A stretch of DNA of 51,139 bases from Lachnospiraceae bacterium (GCA_017416505.1 JAFQCI010000101.1:1-51139), one strand, 5' to 3'; counted from the stretch's first letter, positions 16,363-25,271 are shown. The notes: generated from the sequence alone by a model not told the origin. Translations and numbers: made by a program.

Positions 16363-18811
16363 AATAATGATAAAATCCTTTGGAGGCTTAAAAGATGTAA
16401 CCTTGGAGTTAAAGCAAGGCTTTACTAATATTGTCTGGGAAAATGAGGCTGGAAAGTCAACCATTATGGCATTTATTAAGATGATGTTTTATGGGAAAGT
16501 TCCGGGAGGCAACGATATTAGTAAAAACCTTCGAAAAAAATATCTTCCGTGGGATGAAAGTAAAATGGAGGGTGCCATCGAATTTCAGGTGGGAGAGGAT
16601 TCTTATCGTTTAGAGAAGTCTTTTGGTAAAACTGCCGCCGGAGATAAGGTGCATCTCATTCATTTGAATCGTGCAGAGGAACTTAAGGTAGCAAAAGACC
16701 TGGAAATCGGACAACAGTTTCTGGATATGGATTTGGGTGCCTTTGAAAAAACGATTTTTATACAAAATACCGGAATGATTTCCGGAAGTGGTGAAAAGGA
16801 TTCGGTAGCTGAGAAGATATCCAATCTTTCCAATGGCATGGAAGAAGAGGTATCCATGGAACAGGTCTTAAAACGTCTTTTAACGGCAAAAGAGGATTTG
16901 GTTTCGAAAAGTGGAAGAACCGGAGCATTGGTTCGCAGGAAGGAAATGGTTCAAAATCTGGAGCAGGAAAGAAACCGTCTTTTGGCGAGAGAGGAAGAAC
17001 AGAGGGAACTTACAGCTTTGCTTGAGGAAAAAAAGCAAAACCTAAGGGAAAAAACAGAAAAAATTCAAAAGATGAAGGAACTTTTGGACGTTCAAAAAAT
17101 TAATGAATTATTACAATATAGCGAAGAAGAAGAGTCTGCCATAAAGCAAAAGGAAGAGTATTGGAAGGACAATCTTTTTATCAGCAAAGAGCAGAAAGAA
17201 CGTTGTCAGACATTAAAGGAATGGATTGCCAAAGAAGAGGCAGTCATGGAAAATCAAAGAAAAAATCTTCAAGAATTAAAAGAACAACAATCGGAAAAAA
17301 TAAAGAGAAAAAAGGAATTGCAAATGGATTTTGAATCCGAAGGGGAAGAGAAAAAGACGGAAGAAATGGAGCAGCAAAGACAACGTCTATCCCAGATAAA
17401 GAAAGAACAGATGCTTGCTTTAGAAGAGGAGCAAAAACTGGAATTTGAATCCATGCAGCAAAAGGAAACTTCCCTCCTACAGGATATGCAGGAAAAACTG
17501 ACTTTTATCAAGGAAAAGCAGGAGTCGGAAGTTTCTAAGAAAAACAGATTTCTTCTTATATTTGGTGTTTTATTGCTGTTGGGGGGTGCATTGTTTACAG
17601 TGTCTTCTTTGGCAGGTGCCATTGTTCTGGTAGCAGCAGTCATTTTCTTGTTCTTTGGAATGGAAAAAGCCATGAAAGTGCGGGCATGGAATGAAGAGAT
17701 AGTGAGCCTGAAGGCAGAAAGAACTGCAAAAGAAGAAGAGGAAGCAAGGCAGAGTAAGTTAAGAAAACTAGACTATGAAGAGAAAAAGGAAGAACTTCAT
17801 AGGAAAAGCCAGGAATGGCTTCAGGAAGAAAATCAGTTAAACAGGAAGTTAGAAGAAGGGTATCAATGGCTTTCTAAGTGGCAGGTGAAAAAAGAGCAGA
17901 TTACAGCCTTAGAGTCTGAACTTCAGGTTCTGACAGAAAAAATCAATACATTAGAGCATCAGAATGTAGGAAATTTAGAGGCAATTCAGCAAAAGCAGGC
18001 AGAGTTAAATTCCTTGTTTGCTTTGTATCAGGTTTCTGAAATTTCAGAACTGGAAGAGAAAATGAAGAAGCAGCAGAGGTTGGAGGAAGAGATTTCTGGT
18101 AAAAGGTTAAAGGTGGATACCTTGTATGCAGCTTTTGGAATGGAGAGAATGTCCATTCAGGAGTTAAGAAACCGTATTCGGGAAGCAGAAGCCGGATATA
18201 CGAAGGAAGAACTGGAATGTTCGAAAAAGGAAGGAAACGAGCGGCTTTTGGAATTGCAAAAGGAATATGAAGTTTTGTTAAGGGAACAAAATGAACTTTA
18301 TAAGAAATGTCAGACATTAGAACAGAATCCGGAAGATTTAGAGCAAAGAATTCAGGAGTTAAAGACAGAAAATCAGGACATGGAACAGTATTATGAGGCG
18401 GTTAAAATTGCTTATGAAGCAATGGATGAAACGACTCAGGAAATTCGTCAAAGTTTCGGTCCAAAGTTAAATGAAAAAACCGCAAAGTATTTTAGGGCAT
18501 TGACCAATGATGCCTATGAGGATGTATTGGTGCAAAGTGATTATGGGATTATGGCACTAAAAAAAGGTGATATTTCCTATCATTCTTACAAGTATTTAAG
18601 TCAGGGAACTATCGACCAGGCATATCTGGCATTAAGGCTGGCATTGATTGATATTATTTCGGAAGAAACTGCAGGTCAAAGACTTCCTTTGTTTTTAGAT
18701 GATATTTTTATGCAGTATGATGAGCCAAGACGTAAGAGCGGAGTTGCATTTTTAAAAGAATATGCAAAAGAAGGTCAGGTTATTTTATTTACACCAAGAC
18801 CGGTGGAATAA
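16349..18811 (+). CDS. yhaN: YhaN-like SMC/Rad50-type ATPase with internal membrane segment
   Basis: This 820-residue ABC-type ATPase is the probable partner of the upstream phosphoesterase. The N-terminal P-loop is WENEAGKSTIMAF. Long coiled coils span residues about 190-390 and 440-690, very rich in Glu, Lys and Gln. Between them two hydrophobic stretches (FLLIFGVLLLLGGALFTVSS and GAIVLVAAVIFLFFGM, about 398-440) predict a membrane hairpin, as in Bacillus YhaN and unlike SbcC. The C-terminal half-site shows the signature LSQGTIDQAYLALRLALID and Walker B LPLFLDDIFMQYDEPRR. GGAGG lies 9 nt before the ATG at 16349; the TTG at 16340 is less likely. It overlaps yhaO by 14 nt. Confidence 0.88.
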   Translation: MWMNKIMIKSFGGLKDVTLELKQGFTNIVWENEAGKSTIMAFIKMMFYGKVPGGNDISKNLRKKYLPWDESKMEGAIEFQVGEDSYRLEKSFGKTAAGDKVHLIHLNRAEELKVAKDLEIGQQFLDMDLGAFEKTIFIQNTGMISGSGEKDSVAEKISNLSNGMEEEVSMEQVLKRLLTAKEDLVSKSGRTGALVRRKEMVQNLEQERNRLLAREEEQRELTALLEEKKQNLREKTEKIQKMKELLDVQKINELLQYSEEEESAIKQKEEYWKDNLFISKEQKERCQTLKEWIAKEEAVMENQRKNLQELKEQQSEKIKRKKELQMDFESEGEEKKTEEMEQQRQRLSQIKKEQMLALEEEQKLEFESMQQKETSLLQDMQEKLTFIKEKQESEVSKKNRFLLIFGVLLLLGGALFTVSSLAGAIVLVAAVIFLFFGMEKAMKVRAWNEEIVSLKAERTAKEEEEARQSKLRKLDYEEKKEELHRKSQEWLQEENQLNRKLEEGYQWLSKWQVKKEQITALESELQVLTEKINTLEHQNVGNLEAIQQKQAELNSLFALYQVSEISELEEKMKKQQRLEEEISGKRLKVDTLYAAFGMERMSIQELRNRIREAEAGYTKEELECSKKEGNERLLELQKEYEVLLREQNELYKKCQTLEQNPEDLEQRIQELKTENQDMEQYYEAVKIAYEAMDETTQEIRQSFGPKLNEKTAKYFRALTNDAYEDVLVQSDYGIMALKKGDISYHSYKYLSQGTIDQAYLALRLALIDIISEETAGQRLPLFLDDIFMQYDEPRRKSGVAFLKEYAKEGQVILFTPRPVE

Positions 18812-18831
18812 AAATTAAGTGAATATTATTT

Positions 18832-18861
18832 TTGACTGTGGACATAATAGAAGGGTACTAA
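18832..18861 (+). promoter_or_regulatory. Promoter of the Asn-rich microprotein gene
   Basis: TTGACT (18832-18837), 18-nt spacer, TACTAA (18856-18861), about 38 nt before the start codon. Confidence 0.5.
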
Positions 18862-18898
18862 AATTTCAAACCGAAAGGTAGAAAGGCAGGCATTTATT

Positions 18899-19087
18899 AT
18901 GTCAGAAAACAACACAAAAAACAATCAAACAAACAAGACCAGCAACAAGGCAACCAACGGTTCTAACAATGGTTCTACAACCAATGGTGCAAACAACAAC
19001 ATGCAAAACACAACAGGTAACACTCAGCAGGCAAATAACAAGGCTCAAAACAAGCAGACAAATAAGACTTCAAACAACACTAAGTAA
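18899..19087 (+). CDS. Asn/Thr-rich low-complexity microprotein
   Basis: This 62-residue protein is built almost entirely of Asn, Thr, Lys, Gln, Ser and Gly (NNTKNNQTNKTSNKATNGSN and similar), with no hydrophobic core, Cys or Trp. It is predicted to be disordered and highly hydrophilic. It has its own promoter, AAAGGCAGG upstream of ATG, and a good terminator, so it looks like a real single gene. Asn is mostly encoded by AAC, a bias seen in highly expressed genes. It resembles the Q/N-rich gamma-type small acid-soluble spore proteins in composition only. A spore or desiccation role is a guess, and the protein matches no family I can name. Confidence 0.65.
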   Translation: MSENNTKNNQTNKTSNKATNGSNNGSTTNGANNNMQNTTGNTQQANNKAQNKQTNKTSNNTK

Positions 19088-19106
19088 TTGAAGTAAAAGC
19101 CCAAAG

Positions 19107-19139
19107 AATGCTGTCATCATAAAGGTGGCGGCATTTTTT
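19107..19139 (+). terminator. Terminator of the Asn-rich microprotein gene
   Basis: AATGCTGTC (19107-19115) pairs with GGCGGCATT (19127-19135), two wobbles, followed by a run of six Ts. Confidence 0.85.
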
Positions 19140-19203
19140 GTGTTAAGCAATTTGTGACCTTTTGACCCTGGGTATCATATCTTAAGAAAAAAGGGGTATT
19201 TTT

Positions 19204-19515
19204 ATGGTGGATACAATTCTTGCAAAAGACGTGTTATCAACAGCAGTTGCTCAAAATGCACTGGTAATTGATGTTAGGGATTATGAGAGTTTTCGTAAGG
19301 GACATATTCCTATGGCTATCTGGATGGATATGGAAGATATCAAAAGAGGGAATATCAAAATTCGAAAAAACCGTCCTTTGATTGTTTATTGTGAACGTGG
19401 CTCAACCAGTATGTTAGCTGTTAAGGAATTGGAGAAACTAGGCTATCATGCAGTCAGCGTAATCGGGGGATTTCGCCAGTATAAAGGTCCGATTGCCAGA
19501 AATAATAAATTTTAA
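19204..19515 (+). CDS. Single-domain rhodanese-like protein
   Basis: This 103-residue cytoplasmic rhodanese fold protein has ALVIDVRDYESFRKGHIPMA (the CH2A region), then the active-site loop VYCERGSTSM with Cys63, and the closing VIGGFRQYKGP. The six-residue loop starting with Cys is the usual sulfurtransferase cradle, so persulfide transfer from a sulfur donor is likely. AAAAGGGG precedes the ATG. It stands alone between the microprotein and the methyltransferase operon, giving no clue to the acceptor. Confidence 0.88.
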   Translation: MVDTILAKDVLSTAVAQNALVIDVRDYESFRKGHIPMAIWMDMEDIKRGNIKIRKNRPLIVYCERGSTSMLAVKELEKLGYHAVSVIGGFRQYKGPIARNNKF

Positions 19516-19604
19516 TGAATATAAAAAGCAAAGACTACGTTTTATATGTTATTTTTGCTGATAAAACCAAAGTAAAATAGAAATTATTTCTATGGTAACA
19601 TACA

Positions 19605-19633
19605 TTGACATTAGAACTATAAAAACGTAAAAT
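19605..19633 (+). promoter_or_regulatory. Promoter of the THUMP methyltransferase operon
   Basis: Perfect -35 TTGACA (19605-19610), 17-nt spacer, TAAAAT (19628-19633). The palindromic repeat at 19658-19683 then falls in the 5' untranslated region. Confidence 0.75.
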
Positions 19634-19657
19634 GAAAGATAAAGTAATGATATAGGA

Positions 19658-19683
19658 GTTACTGTTCACATGTGAACAGTAAC
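19658..19683. repeat. Palindromic intergenic repeat, perfect 26-bp form
   Basis: GTTACTGTTCACA and its exact reverse complement TGTGAACAGTAAC form a perfect 26-bp palindrome, ending 14 bp before the chosen methyltransferase start. In RNA it would be a 10-12-bp hairpin in the leader. Confidence 0.9.
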
Positions 19684-19697
19684 ATATGGGAGAACGT

Positions 19698-20843
19698 ATG
19701 AAGACGATAGAATTGATTGCACCTTGTCATTTTGGACTAGAGGCTGTATTAAAAAGAGAGATTATAGATTTAGGTTATGAAATCAGTAAAGTAGAAGATG
19801 GAAGAGTGACTTTTATCGGTGATTTAGAGGCGGTTGCATATGCCAATGTATTTTTACGAACCGCAGAGCGTATTTTAATTAAATTAAAAGAATTTGAGGC
19901 TTATACGTTTGAAGATTTATTTCAAGGCACCAAAGAGATTCCTTGGGAAGAATACATTCCGAAGGACGGGAGGTTCTGGGTGAAGAAGGTGGCTAGTGTT
20001 AAGAGTAAACTGTTTAGTCCTTCGGATATCCAGTCTATTATGAAAAAAGCCATGGTGGAACGATTGAAGACGGTTTATAAGGTAAACTGGTTTGAAGAAA
20101 ATGGTATGGATTTTCCAGTGAGAGTCTTTATCAACAAGGATGTAGTAACTGTGGGACTGGATACCACAGGGGAATCCCTTCATAAGAGGGGATACCGTAC
20201 TCAGGCGGGACTTGCTCCCCTTTCTGAAACCTTGGCTGCAGCTTTGATTTTATTTACTCCATGGAAGAAGGATAGAATTCTGGTAGACCCTTTTTGTGGA
20301 AGTGGTACCTTTGTCATTGAAGCTGCTATGATAGGGGCAAATATTGCTCCGGGAATGAACCGGGAATTTACTGCTATGGACTGGGAGCATTTGATTACAA
20401 AGAAACAGTGGATGGATTGTCTTACTGAGGCAAGGGAACAGATTGATTTAGATGTAAAGATGGATTTGCAGGGATATGATATTGACAGAGGCGTGTTAAA
20501 AATTGCCAGAGAGAATGCAAAACGGGCAGGGGTGGCTCACTTAATTCATTTCCAGCAAAGGGGAATCAGTGAATTAAGTCATCCGAAGAAATATGGTTTT
20601 ATCATTACCAATCCGCCTTATGGAGAACGTCTGGAGGAGAAAGAGGATTTGCCATATTTATATCGGGATATCGGGGAAAGTTTTGACCGCTTGGAAACAT
20701 GGTCTAAGTATATGATTACTTCTTATGAAGATGCAGAAAAATACATTGGTAAGAAGGCAGATAAAAATAGAAAGATATATAATGGTATGATAAAGACGTA
20801 TTTTTATCAGTATTTAGGACCAAAACCACCAAAGAAGCTATAA
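19698..20843 (+). CDS. THUMP-domain class I SAM RNA methyltransferase (RlmL/YpsC family)
   Basis: This 381-residue RNA methyltransferase of the RlmL-N/YpsC family is expected to make N2-methylguanosine in 23S rRNA. The N-terminal THUMP region spans about residues 1-160 (APCHFGLEAVLKREIIDLGY, RTAERILIKL). The SAM-binding domain has VDPFCGSGTFVIEAAM (motif I), YDIDRGVLKIARENAKRAG and the catalytic ITNPPYGERL (NPPY). GGGAG lies 5 nt before the ATG at 19698; an ATG at 19686 is less well placed. It heads a run of plus-strand genes reaching to rlmD. Confidence 0.9.
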   Translation: MKTIELIAPCHFGLEAVLKREIIDLGYEISKVEDGRVTFIGDLEAVAYANVFLRTAERILIKLKEFEAYTFEDLFQGTKEIPWEEYIPKDGRFWVKKVASVKSKLFSPSDIQSIMKKAMVERLKTVYKVNWFEENGMDFPVRVFINKDVVTVGLDTTGESLHKRGYRTQAGLAPLSETLAAALILFTPWKKDRILVDPFCGSGTFVIEAAMIGANIAPGMNREFTAMDWEHLITKKQWMDCLTEAREQIDLDVKMDLQGYDIDRGVLKIARENAKRAGVAHLIHFQQRGISELSHPKKYGFIITNPPYGERLEEKEDLPYLYRDIGESFDRLETWSKYMITSYEDAEKYIGKKADKNRKIYNGMIKTYFYQYLGPKPPKKL

Positions 20844-20886
20844 TGAAACGGGTTGTAAATATCAGATTTGACAGAGGGTTATTTCA

Positions 20887-22587
20887 GTGAAAAAAGGAAT
20901 TATCATTAGCTGTATCCTTGGAATTTTTCTGATGGTTTATATGGGATTTTCCGGTGGTGATGAGCCGGGGATTTCAAAGGCAGGAGATAATCATGAAACC
21001 GTCAAAGAATTTTTAAGTGAATTGGCACAAATTAATAATGAACGAGGGCTTATTGTTAGTGTTGAAGATACCATGGTAAGTTTTGAAAAGGATAGTAAGC
21101 CATATGTCAGTGATAAGGCGAAACTGATGTTTCCTTTGGATTCTTTTCATCATATGTTAGATTGCAGTGCAGTTCTTTATGATGGTGGGAAGGTGTTTCT
21201 TCAAAACAAAGGAAATGTGATTGAAGGCCTGGTAGGAAGTGATGTGGTGAATTATAACGGAACAACGGTTGAACTGGGAGAAAAGATTACTATGGTGGAT
21301 GGGGAGGTTTATGTTCCCGCCCAGGAAATTTTAACGAGTCTTGGTTACCATTACGACTGGTATGTTACTTCAAATTCTGTTATGATTCAGAAGATAAATA
21401 AGGATTCTTATCTTCCGGAAAGATATGATTTAAGGGAAACGTCAAGAGTCAGCGAGGTACGAAACCAAGGTTCTTATGGTACATGTTGGGCATTCGCTTC
21501 TTTGGGAGCCTTTGAAAGTAGTCTGATGCCGGAGGAAGAAGTGGTTCTTTCACCAGACCATATGTCTTTAAATAAGGATTTTGCATTAGAAGGAGATATG
21601 GGTGGGGAATACACCATGGCAATCGCTTATCTGGCAAGCTGGAGGGGTCCTGTTTTAGAGGAGGAAGACCCTTATGGAGATGGTGTTACCAATGAAGATG
21701 CGGAAGTGGTCTATCATTTGGAAGATGCCATGGTATTACAGTCTAAGGATTATAATGCCATTAAGAAAGCGGTGTTAAAGTATGGCGGAGTCCAGACTTC
21801 TATCTTTACCTATTTAACCAGTTCCTACAGTTCCTCTTATTACTATAATGCGGATAAGGCAGCGTATTATTTTGATGGTGTTGGAAAATCCAATCATGAC
21901 GTGGTAATTGTGGGTTGGGATGACAATTTCCCAAAGGGATACTTCACCATAGAGCCACCGGGAGATGGGGCCTTTATCTGTAAAAACAGTTGGGGCGAGA
22001 ATTTTGGGGAAGATGGATATTTCTATGTTTCCTATTATGACAGCAACATCGGTGTTTATAATGTCGTGTATTCCAAGATTGGGGATGCAGATAATTATGA
22101 CAATATTTATCAGTCAGATTTGCTTGGCTGGAATGGACAGCTTGGTTATGAGTCCGAAAGTGCTTATTTTGCCAATGTGTACGAAACGGACAGCAGGGAG
22201 GAATTGAATGCAGTTTCTTTTTATGCTACGGGAAAGGACACAGAGTATAAGGTTTATCTGGTAAAGGATTATAAGAGCAAGGAAGACTTGAATCGAAGAG
22301 AATTGATTAAGACAGGATATTTAGAGGAAGCCGGATATTATACCATTGATTTTGATACAGGGTATGAATTAAATGCAAATTCTAAATTTGCAGTGGTAGT
22401 GTATGTTTCTACCAAGGATGCGGAACTTCCTATTGCCATTGAATATCAATCCAGCAGCAGAAGAGGAAATTTTATTCTGGAAGATGGAGAAGGATATATC
22501 AGTATGCATGGAAAAGAGTGGAAACGATGCGAAACCACTCAAAAATGTAATGTGTGTTTAAAGGCATTTACTACGGAATTAGAGTAG
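20887..22587 (+). CDS. Secreted papain-like (C1) cysteine protease with lectin-like C-terminal domain
   Basis: This 566-residue exported protein has an N-terminal hydrophobic signal or anchor at residues 4-22 (GIIISCILGIFLMVYMGFS). Residues about 85-165 resemble a copper-amine-oxidase-type stalk domain (FPLDSFHHMLDCSAVLYDGG, VYVPAQEILTSLGYHYDW). The peptidase C1A domain has all active-site residues: Gln194 and Cys200 in NQGSYGTCWAFAS, His337 in SNHDVVIVGWDD and Asn367 in CKNSWGENFGEDGYF. The C-terminal part (from about residue 400, SDLLGWNGQLGYESESAYFANV) fits the lectin-like domain commonly fused to clostridial surface C1 proteases. The GTG start follows GAGGG. The likely role is surface proteolysis; targets are unknown. 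Confidence 0.88.
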   Translation: MKKGIIISCILGIFLMVYMGFSGGDEPGISKAGDNHETVKEFLSELAQINNERGLIVSVEDTMVSFEKDSKPYVSDKAKLMFPLDSFHHMLDCSAVLYDGGKVFLQNKGNVIEGLVGSDVVNYNGTTVELGEKITMVDGEVYVPAQEILTSLGYHYDWYVTSNSVMIQKINKDSYLPERYDLRETSRVSEVRNQGSYGTCWAFASLGAFESSLMPEEEVVLSPDHMSLNKDFALEGDMGGEYTMAIAYLASWRGPVLEEEDPYGDGVTNEDAEVVYHLEDAMVLQSKDYNAIKKAVLKYGGVQTSIFTYLTSSYSSSYYYNADKAAYYFDGVGKSNHDVVIVGWDDNFPKGYFTIEPPGDGAFICKNSWGENFGEDGYFYVSYYDSNIGVYNVVYSKIGDADNYDNIYQSDLLGWNGQLGYESESAYFANVYETDSREELNAVSFYATGKDTEYKVYLVKDYKSKEDLNRRELIKTGYLEEAGYYTIDFDTGYELNANSKFAVVVYVSTKDAELPIAIEYQSSSRRGNFILEDGEGYISMHGKEWKRCETTQKCNVCLKAFTTELE

Positions 22588-22616
22588 GGATTATGAGAAT
22601 AGATACGGAGGAAAAA

Positions 22617-23201
22617 ATGAGTAAAAAAATAATTTTTGCCACAGGTAACGAAGGAAAAATGAAGGAAATCAGAGAAATTCTTGGAGATTTGGGCTATGAA
22701 ATCTTGTCCATGAAGGAAGCAGGAATTTCTGTAGATGTTGTGGAAGATGGCACTACTTTTGAAGAAAATGCCATCATTAAGGCAAAAGCGATTAGTGAGG
22801 TTTGTCATGAGATTGTCCTTGCAGACGATTCCGGCTTGGAAGTGGATTATATGAACAAGGAGCCGGGAGTCTATTCTGCCCGTTTTATGGGGGAAGATAC
22901 TTCTTATCATATTAAGAATCAGGCAATTATTGACCGTTTGGAGGGAGTACCGGAGGAAGAAAGAACTGCAAGATTTGTTTGTGTTATTGCAGCAGTATTT
23001 CCAGACGGAAGACAGGTGACAAAAAGAGCCACCATTGAAGGAATCATTGGATACGAGGAAAAGGGGGAAAATGGATTTGGATATGACCCTATTTTCTATG
23101 TTCCAGAGTATGGGAAAACTACAGCCGAGTTGAGTCCGGAAGAAAAGAATGCAATCAGCCATCGTGGAAAGGCATTGACCGCCATGAAGGAAGAGTTATA
23201 G
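22617..23201 (+). CDS. rdgB: XTP/dITP diphosphatase (RdgB/HAM1)
   Basis: This 194-residue housecleaning enzyme hydrolyses non-canonical purine nucleotides (XTP, dITP) to monophosphates, keeping them out of nucleic acids. Family motifs are FATGNEGKMKEI at the start, VVEDGTTFEENAIIKAKA, LADDSGLEVD (catalytic acidic residues), PGVYSARF, ENGFGYDPIF and the final ISHRGKAL. GGAGG lies just before the ATG at 22617. A longer frame from 22554 would overlap the protease gene and lacks a site. It is probably cotranscribed with the protease gene upstream. Confidence 0.94.
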   Translation: MSKKIIFATGNEGKMKEIREILGDLGYEILSMKEAGISVDVVEDGTTFEENAIIKAKAISEVCHEIVLADDSGLEVDYMNKEPGVYSARFMGEDTSYHIKNQAIIDRLEGVPEEERTARFVCVIAAVFPDGRQVTKRATIEGIIGYEEKGENGFGYDPIFYVPEYGKTTAELSPEEKNAISHRGKALTAMKEEL

Positions 23202-23291
23202 GTAATTGCGAAACTATAATATTCTATATAAGAGTGATACAAAAGAAACAAAACAAACTCAATATAAATTTTTGATAGTTTCGAAATTACT
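23201..23291. repeat. 91-bp element with terminal inverted repeats (MITE-like)
   Basis: GGTAATTGCGAAACTAT (23201-23217) and GATAGTTTCGAAATTACTT (23274-23292) are imperfect inverted copies flanking an AT-rich core. It sits right after the rdgB stop. One end plus part of the core recurs at 10640-10665. The size and structure fit a miniature inverted-repeat element or a dispersed hairpin; no target duplication was identified. Confidence 0.55.
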
Positions 23292-23361
23292 TAAAGGAAG
23301 AGTTAAATTGAGGGGAGAAAGTAGGTAGCAGGTTTGTCTGGGATAGAAGGAGAGGCTAAGA

Positions 23362-23877
23362 ATGAAAATTTTGGTAATTAGTGATTCTCATGGGCGAAAT
23401 GATGATGTGGAAAGAGTCATTAGTCAGGTGAAAAATTTTGATATTTTGATTCATTTAGGTGACATTGAAAGAGGGGATGATTTTATCCGGAGTCTGGTAA
23501 GTTGTCCTACTTACATGGTGCTTGGAAACAATGATTATCGTTTGGATTTGCCTAGTGAACAGATTGTAGAAATAGAAGGGTATCGTTTTTTTCTTACCCA
23601 TGGACATAGGTATTATGTAAACCGCGGAACTATGTATTTAGAGGAATATGCCAGAGAGCATGAAATCGATGTAGTGTTGCATGGACATACCCATGTTCCA
23701 ACGTTATTTCAGGAGGATGGCTTAACCATTGCCTGTCCCGGAAGTATTTCTTATCCAAGACAAAGTGACAGAAAGCAGACTTTTTTATCGATAGAGATTG
23801 ACAGGGAAGGCGAGATACATTTTTCTTTTGGATATTTGGAGTCGGAGTTAGAAAAGATATATGCGAATTTGTTTTAA
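23362..23877 (+). CDS. YfcE/MJ0936-family metallophosphoesterase
   Basis: This 171-residue cytoplasmic phosphodiesterase has the small calcineurin-like fold: SDSHGRNDD (DxH), IHLGDIERGD (GDxxx), LGNNDYR (GNND), LTHGHRYY and VLHGHTHVP (GHTH). Such proteins bind two metals (often Mn) and hydrolyse phosphodiesters in vitro; the physiological substrate is usually unknown. AGAAGGAGAGG precedes the ATG. It follows rdgB, a pairing common in Lachnospiraceae, and comes 26 bp before rlmD. Confidence 0.9.
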   Translation: MKILVISDSHGRNDDVERVISQVKNFDILIHLGDIERGDDFIRSLVSCPTYMVLGNNDYRLDLPSEQIVEIEGYRFFLTHGHRYYVNRGTMYLEEYAREHEIDVVLHGHTHVPTLFQEDGLTIACPGSISYPRQSDRKQTFLSIEIDREGEIHFSFGYLESELEKIYANLF

Positions 23878-23903
23878 AGAATGAGAAGGAGAAAGGAAGC
23901 AGG

Positions 23904-25271
23904 ATGAAGAAGGGTCAGATTATTGAAGGTATCGTGGAAAGAGTGGACTTTCCCAATAAAGGAATTGTAATGGCAGAGGACAGGGCAGTGGTTGTAAAGA
24001 ATGCCATTCCTGGACAAAAGATTCGTGCCAGTGTGAATAAAATACGAAAAGGAAAAGCAGAGGGCAGATTGCTTGAGGTATTAGAACCTTCCAAAGAGGA
24101 ATTGACGGAAGGTTTTTGTATTCATTTTGGAAGTTGTGGAGGCTGTACTTATCAGAATCTTCCTTATGAAGCACAGTTAAATATGAAAGAATCCCAGGTA
24201 AAGGGATTGTTGGATGGAGTATTGGAACCGGATTCTTATGTCTGGGAGGGAATTAAGGCGAGCCCTCTTAAGAAGGAATACCGGAATAAGATGGAATTTT
24301 CTTTTGGGGATGAGGTAAAGGATGGTCCTTTAGCTCTTGGAATGCATAAGAGAGGAAGTTTCCATGATATCGTTACGGTGCCGGAATGTGAAATCGTACA
24401 TAAGGATTATGGAAAGATTTTATCTTGTGTGCTTCAGTATTGCAAGGAGGCAAAGCTACCTTTTTATCATAAAATGGCACATCAGGGATTTTTACGTCAT
24501 CTGTTGGTAAGACGGGCTCAGGTTACGGAGGAAATACTGGTGGACATCGTAACAACAACCCAGCAGAGTTTCGATTTTAGTGATTTGGTGGAGAAATTAA
24601 AGGGCCTGGAGTTGGAAGGAAGGATTGTAGGAATTCTTCATACTTTAAATGACAGCCTTGCGGATGTGGTACAAAGCGACGAAACCAGGGTGCTTTATGG
24701 ACAGGATTATTTTTATGAAGAAATTCTGGGACTGAAATTTAAGATTTCGCCTTTCTCCTTTTTCCAGACTAATTCTTTGGGGGCGCAGGTGCTTTACGAA
24801 ACTGCTAGAGAATATGTGGGAGAAACAAAGGATAAGGTTATTTTTGATTTATATAGCGGAACCGGAACCATTGCACAGATGTTAGCTCCTGTGGCGAAGA
24901 AGGTCATCGGTGTGGAAATTGTAGAAGAGGCAGTAGAGGCGGCTAAAATCAATGCAAAGCTCAATCAGTTAAGTAATTGTGAGTTTATTGCGGGAGATGT
25001 GTTAAAAGTTATCGATGAAATTCAGGATAAACCGGATTTCGTAGTACTGGACCCACCAAGAGATGGAATTCATCCAAAAGCGTTGCAAAAGATTATCGAT
25101 TTCGGAGTGGAACAGATGGTTTATATCAGTTGTAAACCAACCAGCCTGGTGAGGGACTTGGAAGTGCTGAAGGAACAAGGATATGGGGTGGAAAAGGCTT
25201 GCTGTGTAGATATGTTCCCTGGAACTTATCATGTAGAGTGCGTGACACTGCTCCAAAGGAAAAATACCTGA
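23904..25271 (+). CDS. rlmD: 23S rRNA (uracil-5-)-methyltransferase RlmD/RumA family
   Basis: This 455-residue enzyme transfers methyl from SAM to C5 of a uridine in 23S rRNA (U1939 in E. coli; the exact site in Firmicutes varies by paralogue). It has an N-terminal TRAM domain (residues 5-60), iron-sulfur ligands Cys72, Cys78 and Cys81 (HFGSCGGCTYQ) and a fourth Cys in VPECEIVH, SAM motif DLYSGTGTIAQML, VVLDPPRDGIHP and catalytic Cys in VYISCKPTSLVRDL. The final residues (VECVTLLQRKNT) are where elements with serine integrases are known to insert in rumA/rlmD genes. The mobile element begins directly after it, so the last few codons may be supplied by the element. Confidence 0.92.
   Translation: MKKGQIIEGIVERVDFPNKGIVMAEDRAVVVKNAIPGQKIRASVNKIRKGKAEGRLLEVLEPSKEELTEGFCIHFGSCGGCTYQNLPYEAQLNMKESQVKGLLDGVLEPDSYVWEGIKASPLKKEYRNKMEFSFGDEVKDGPLALGMHKRGSFHDIVTVPECEIVHKDYGKILSCVLQYCKEAKLPFYHKMAHQGFLRHLLVRRAQVTEEILVDIVTTTQQSFDFSDLVEKLKGLELEGRIVGILHTLNDSLADVVQSDETRVLYGQDYFYEEILGLKFKISPFSFFQTNSLGAQVLYETAREYVGETKDKVIFDLYSGTGTIAQMLAPVAKKVIGVEIVEEAVEAAKINAKLNQLSNCEFIAGDVLKVIDEIQDKPDFVVLDPPRDGIHPKALQKIIDFGVEQMVYISCKPTSLVRDLEVLKEQGYGVEKACCVDMFPGTYHVECVTLLQRKNT

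Noticed and set aside
22539..23162. 207-codon minus-strand reading frame opposite rdgB
   Set aside because: Cys/Phe/His-rich translation with no family resemblance, fully antisense to a well-supported rdgB gene and lacking a ribosome binding site.
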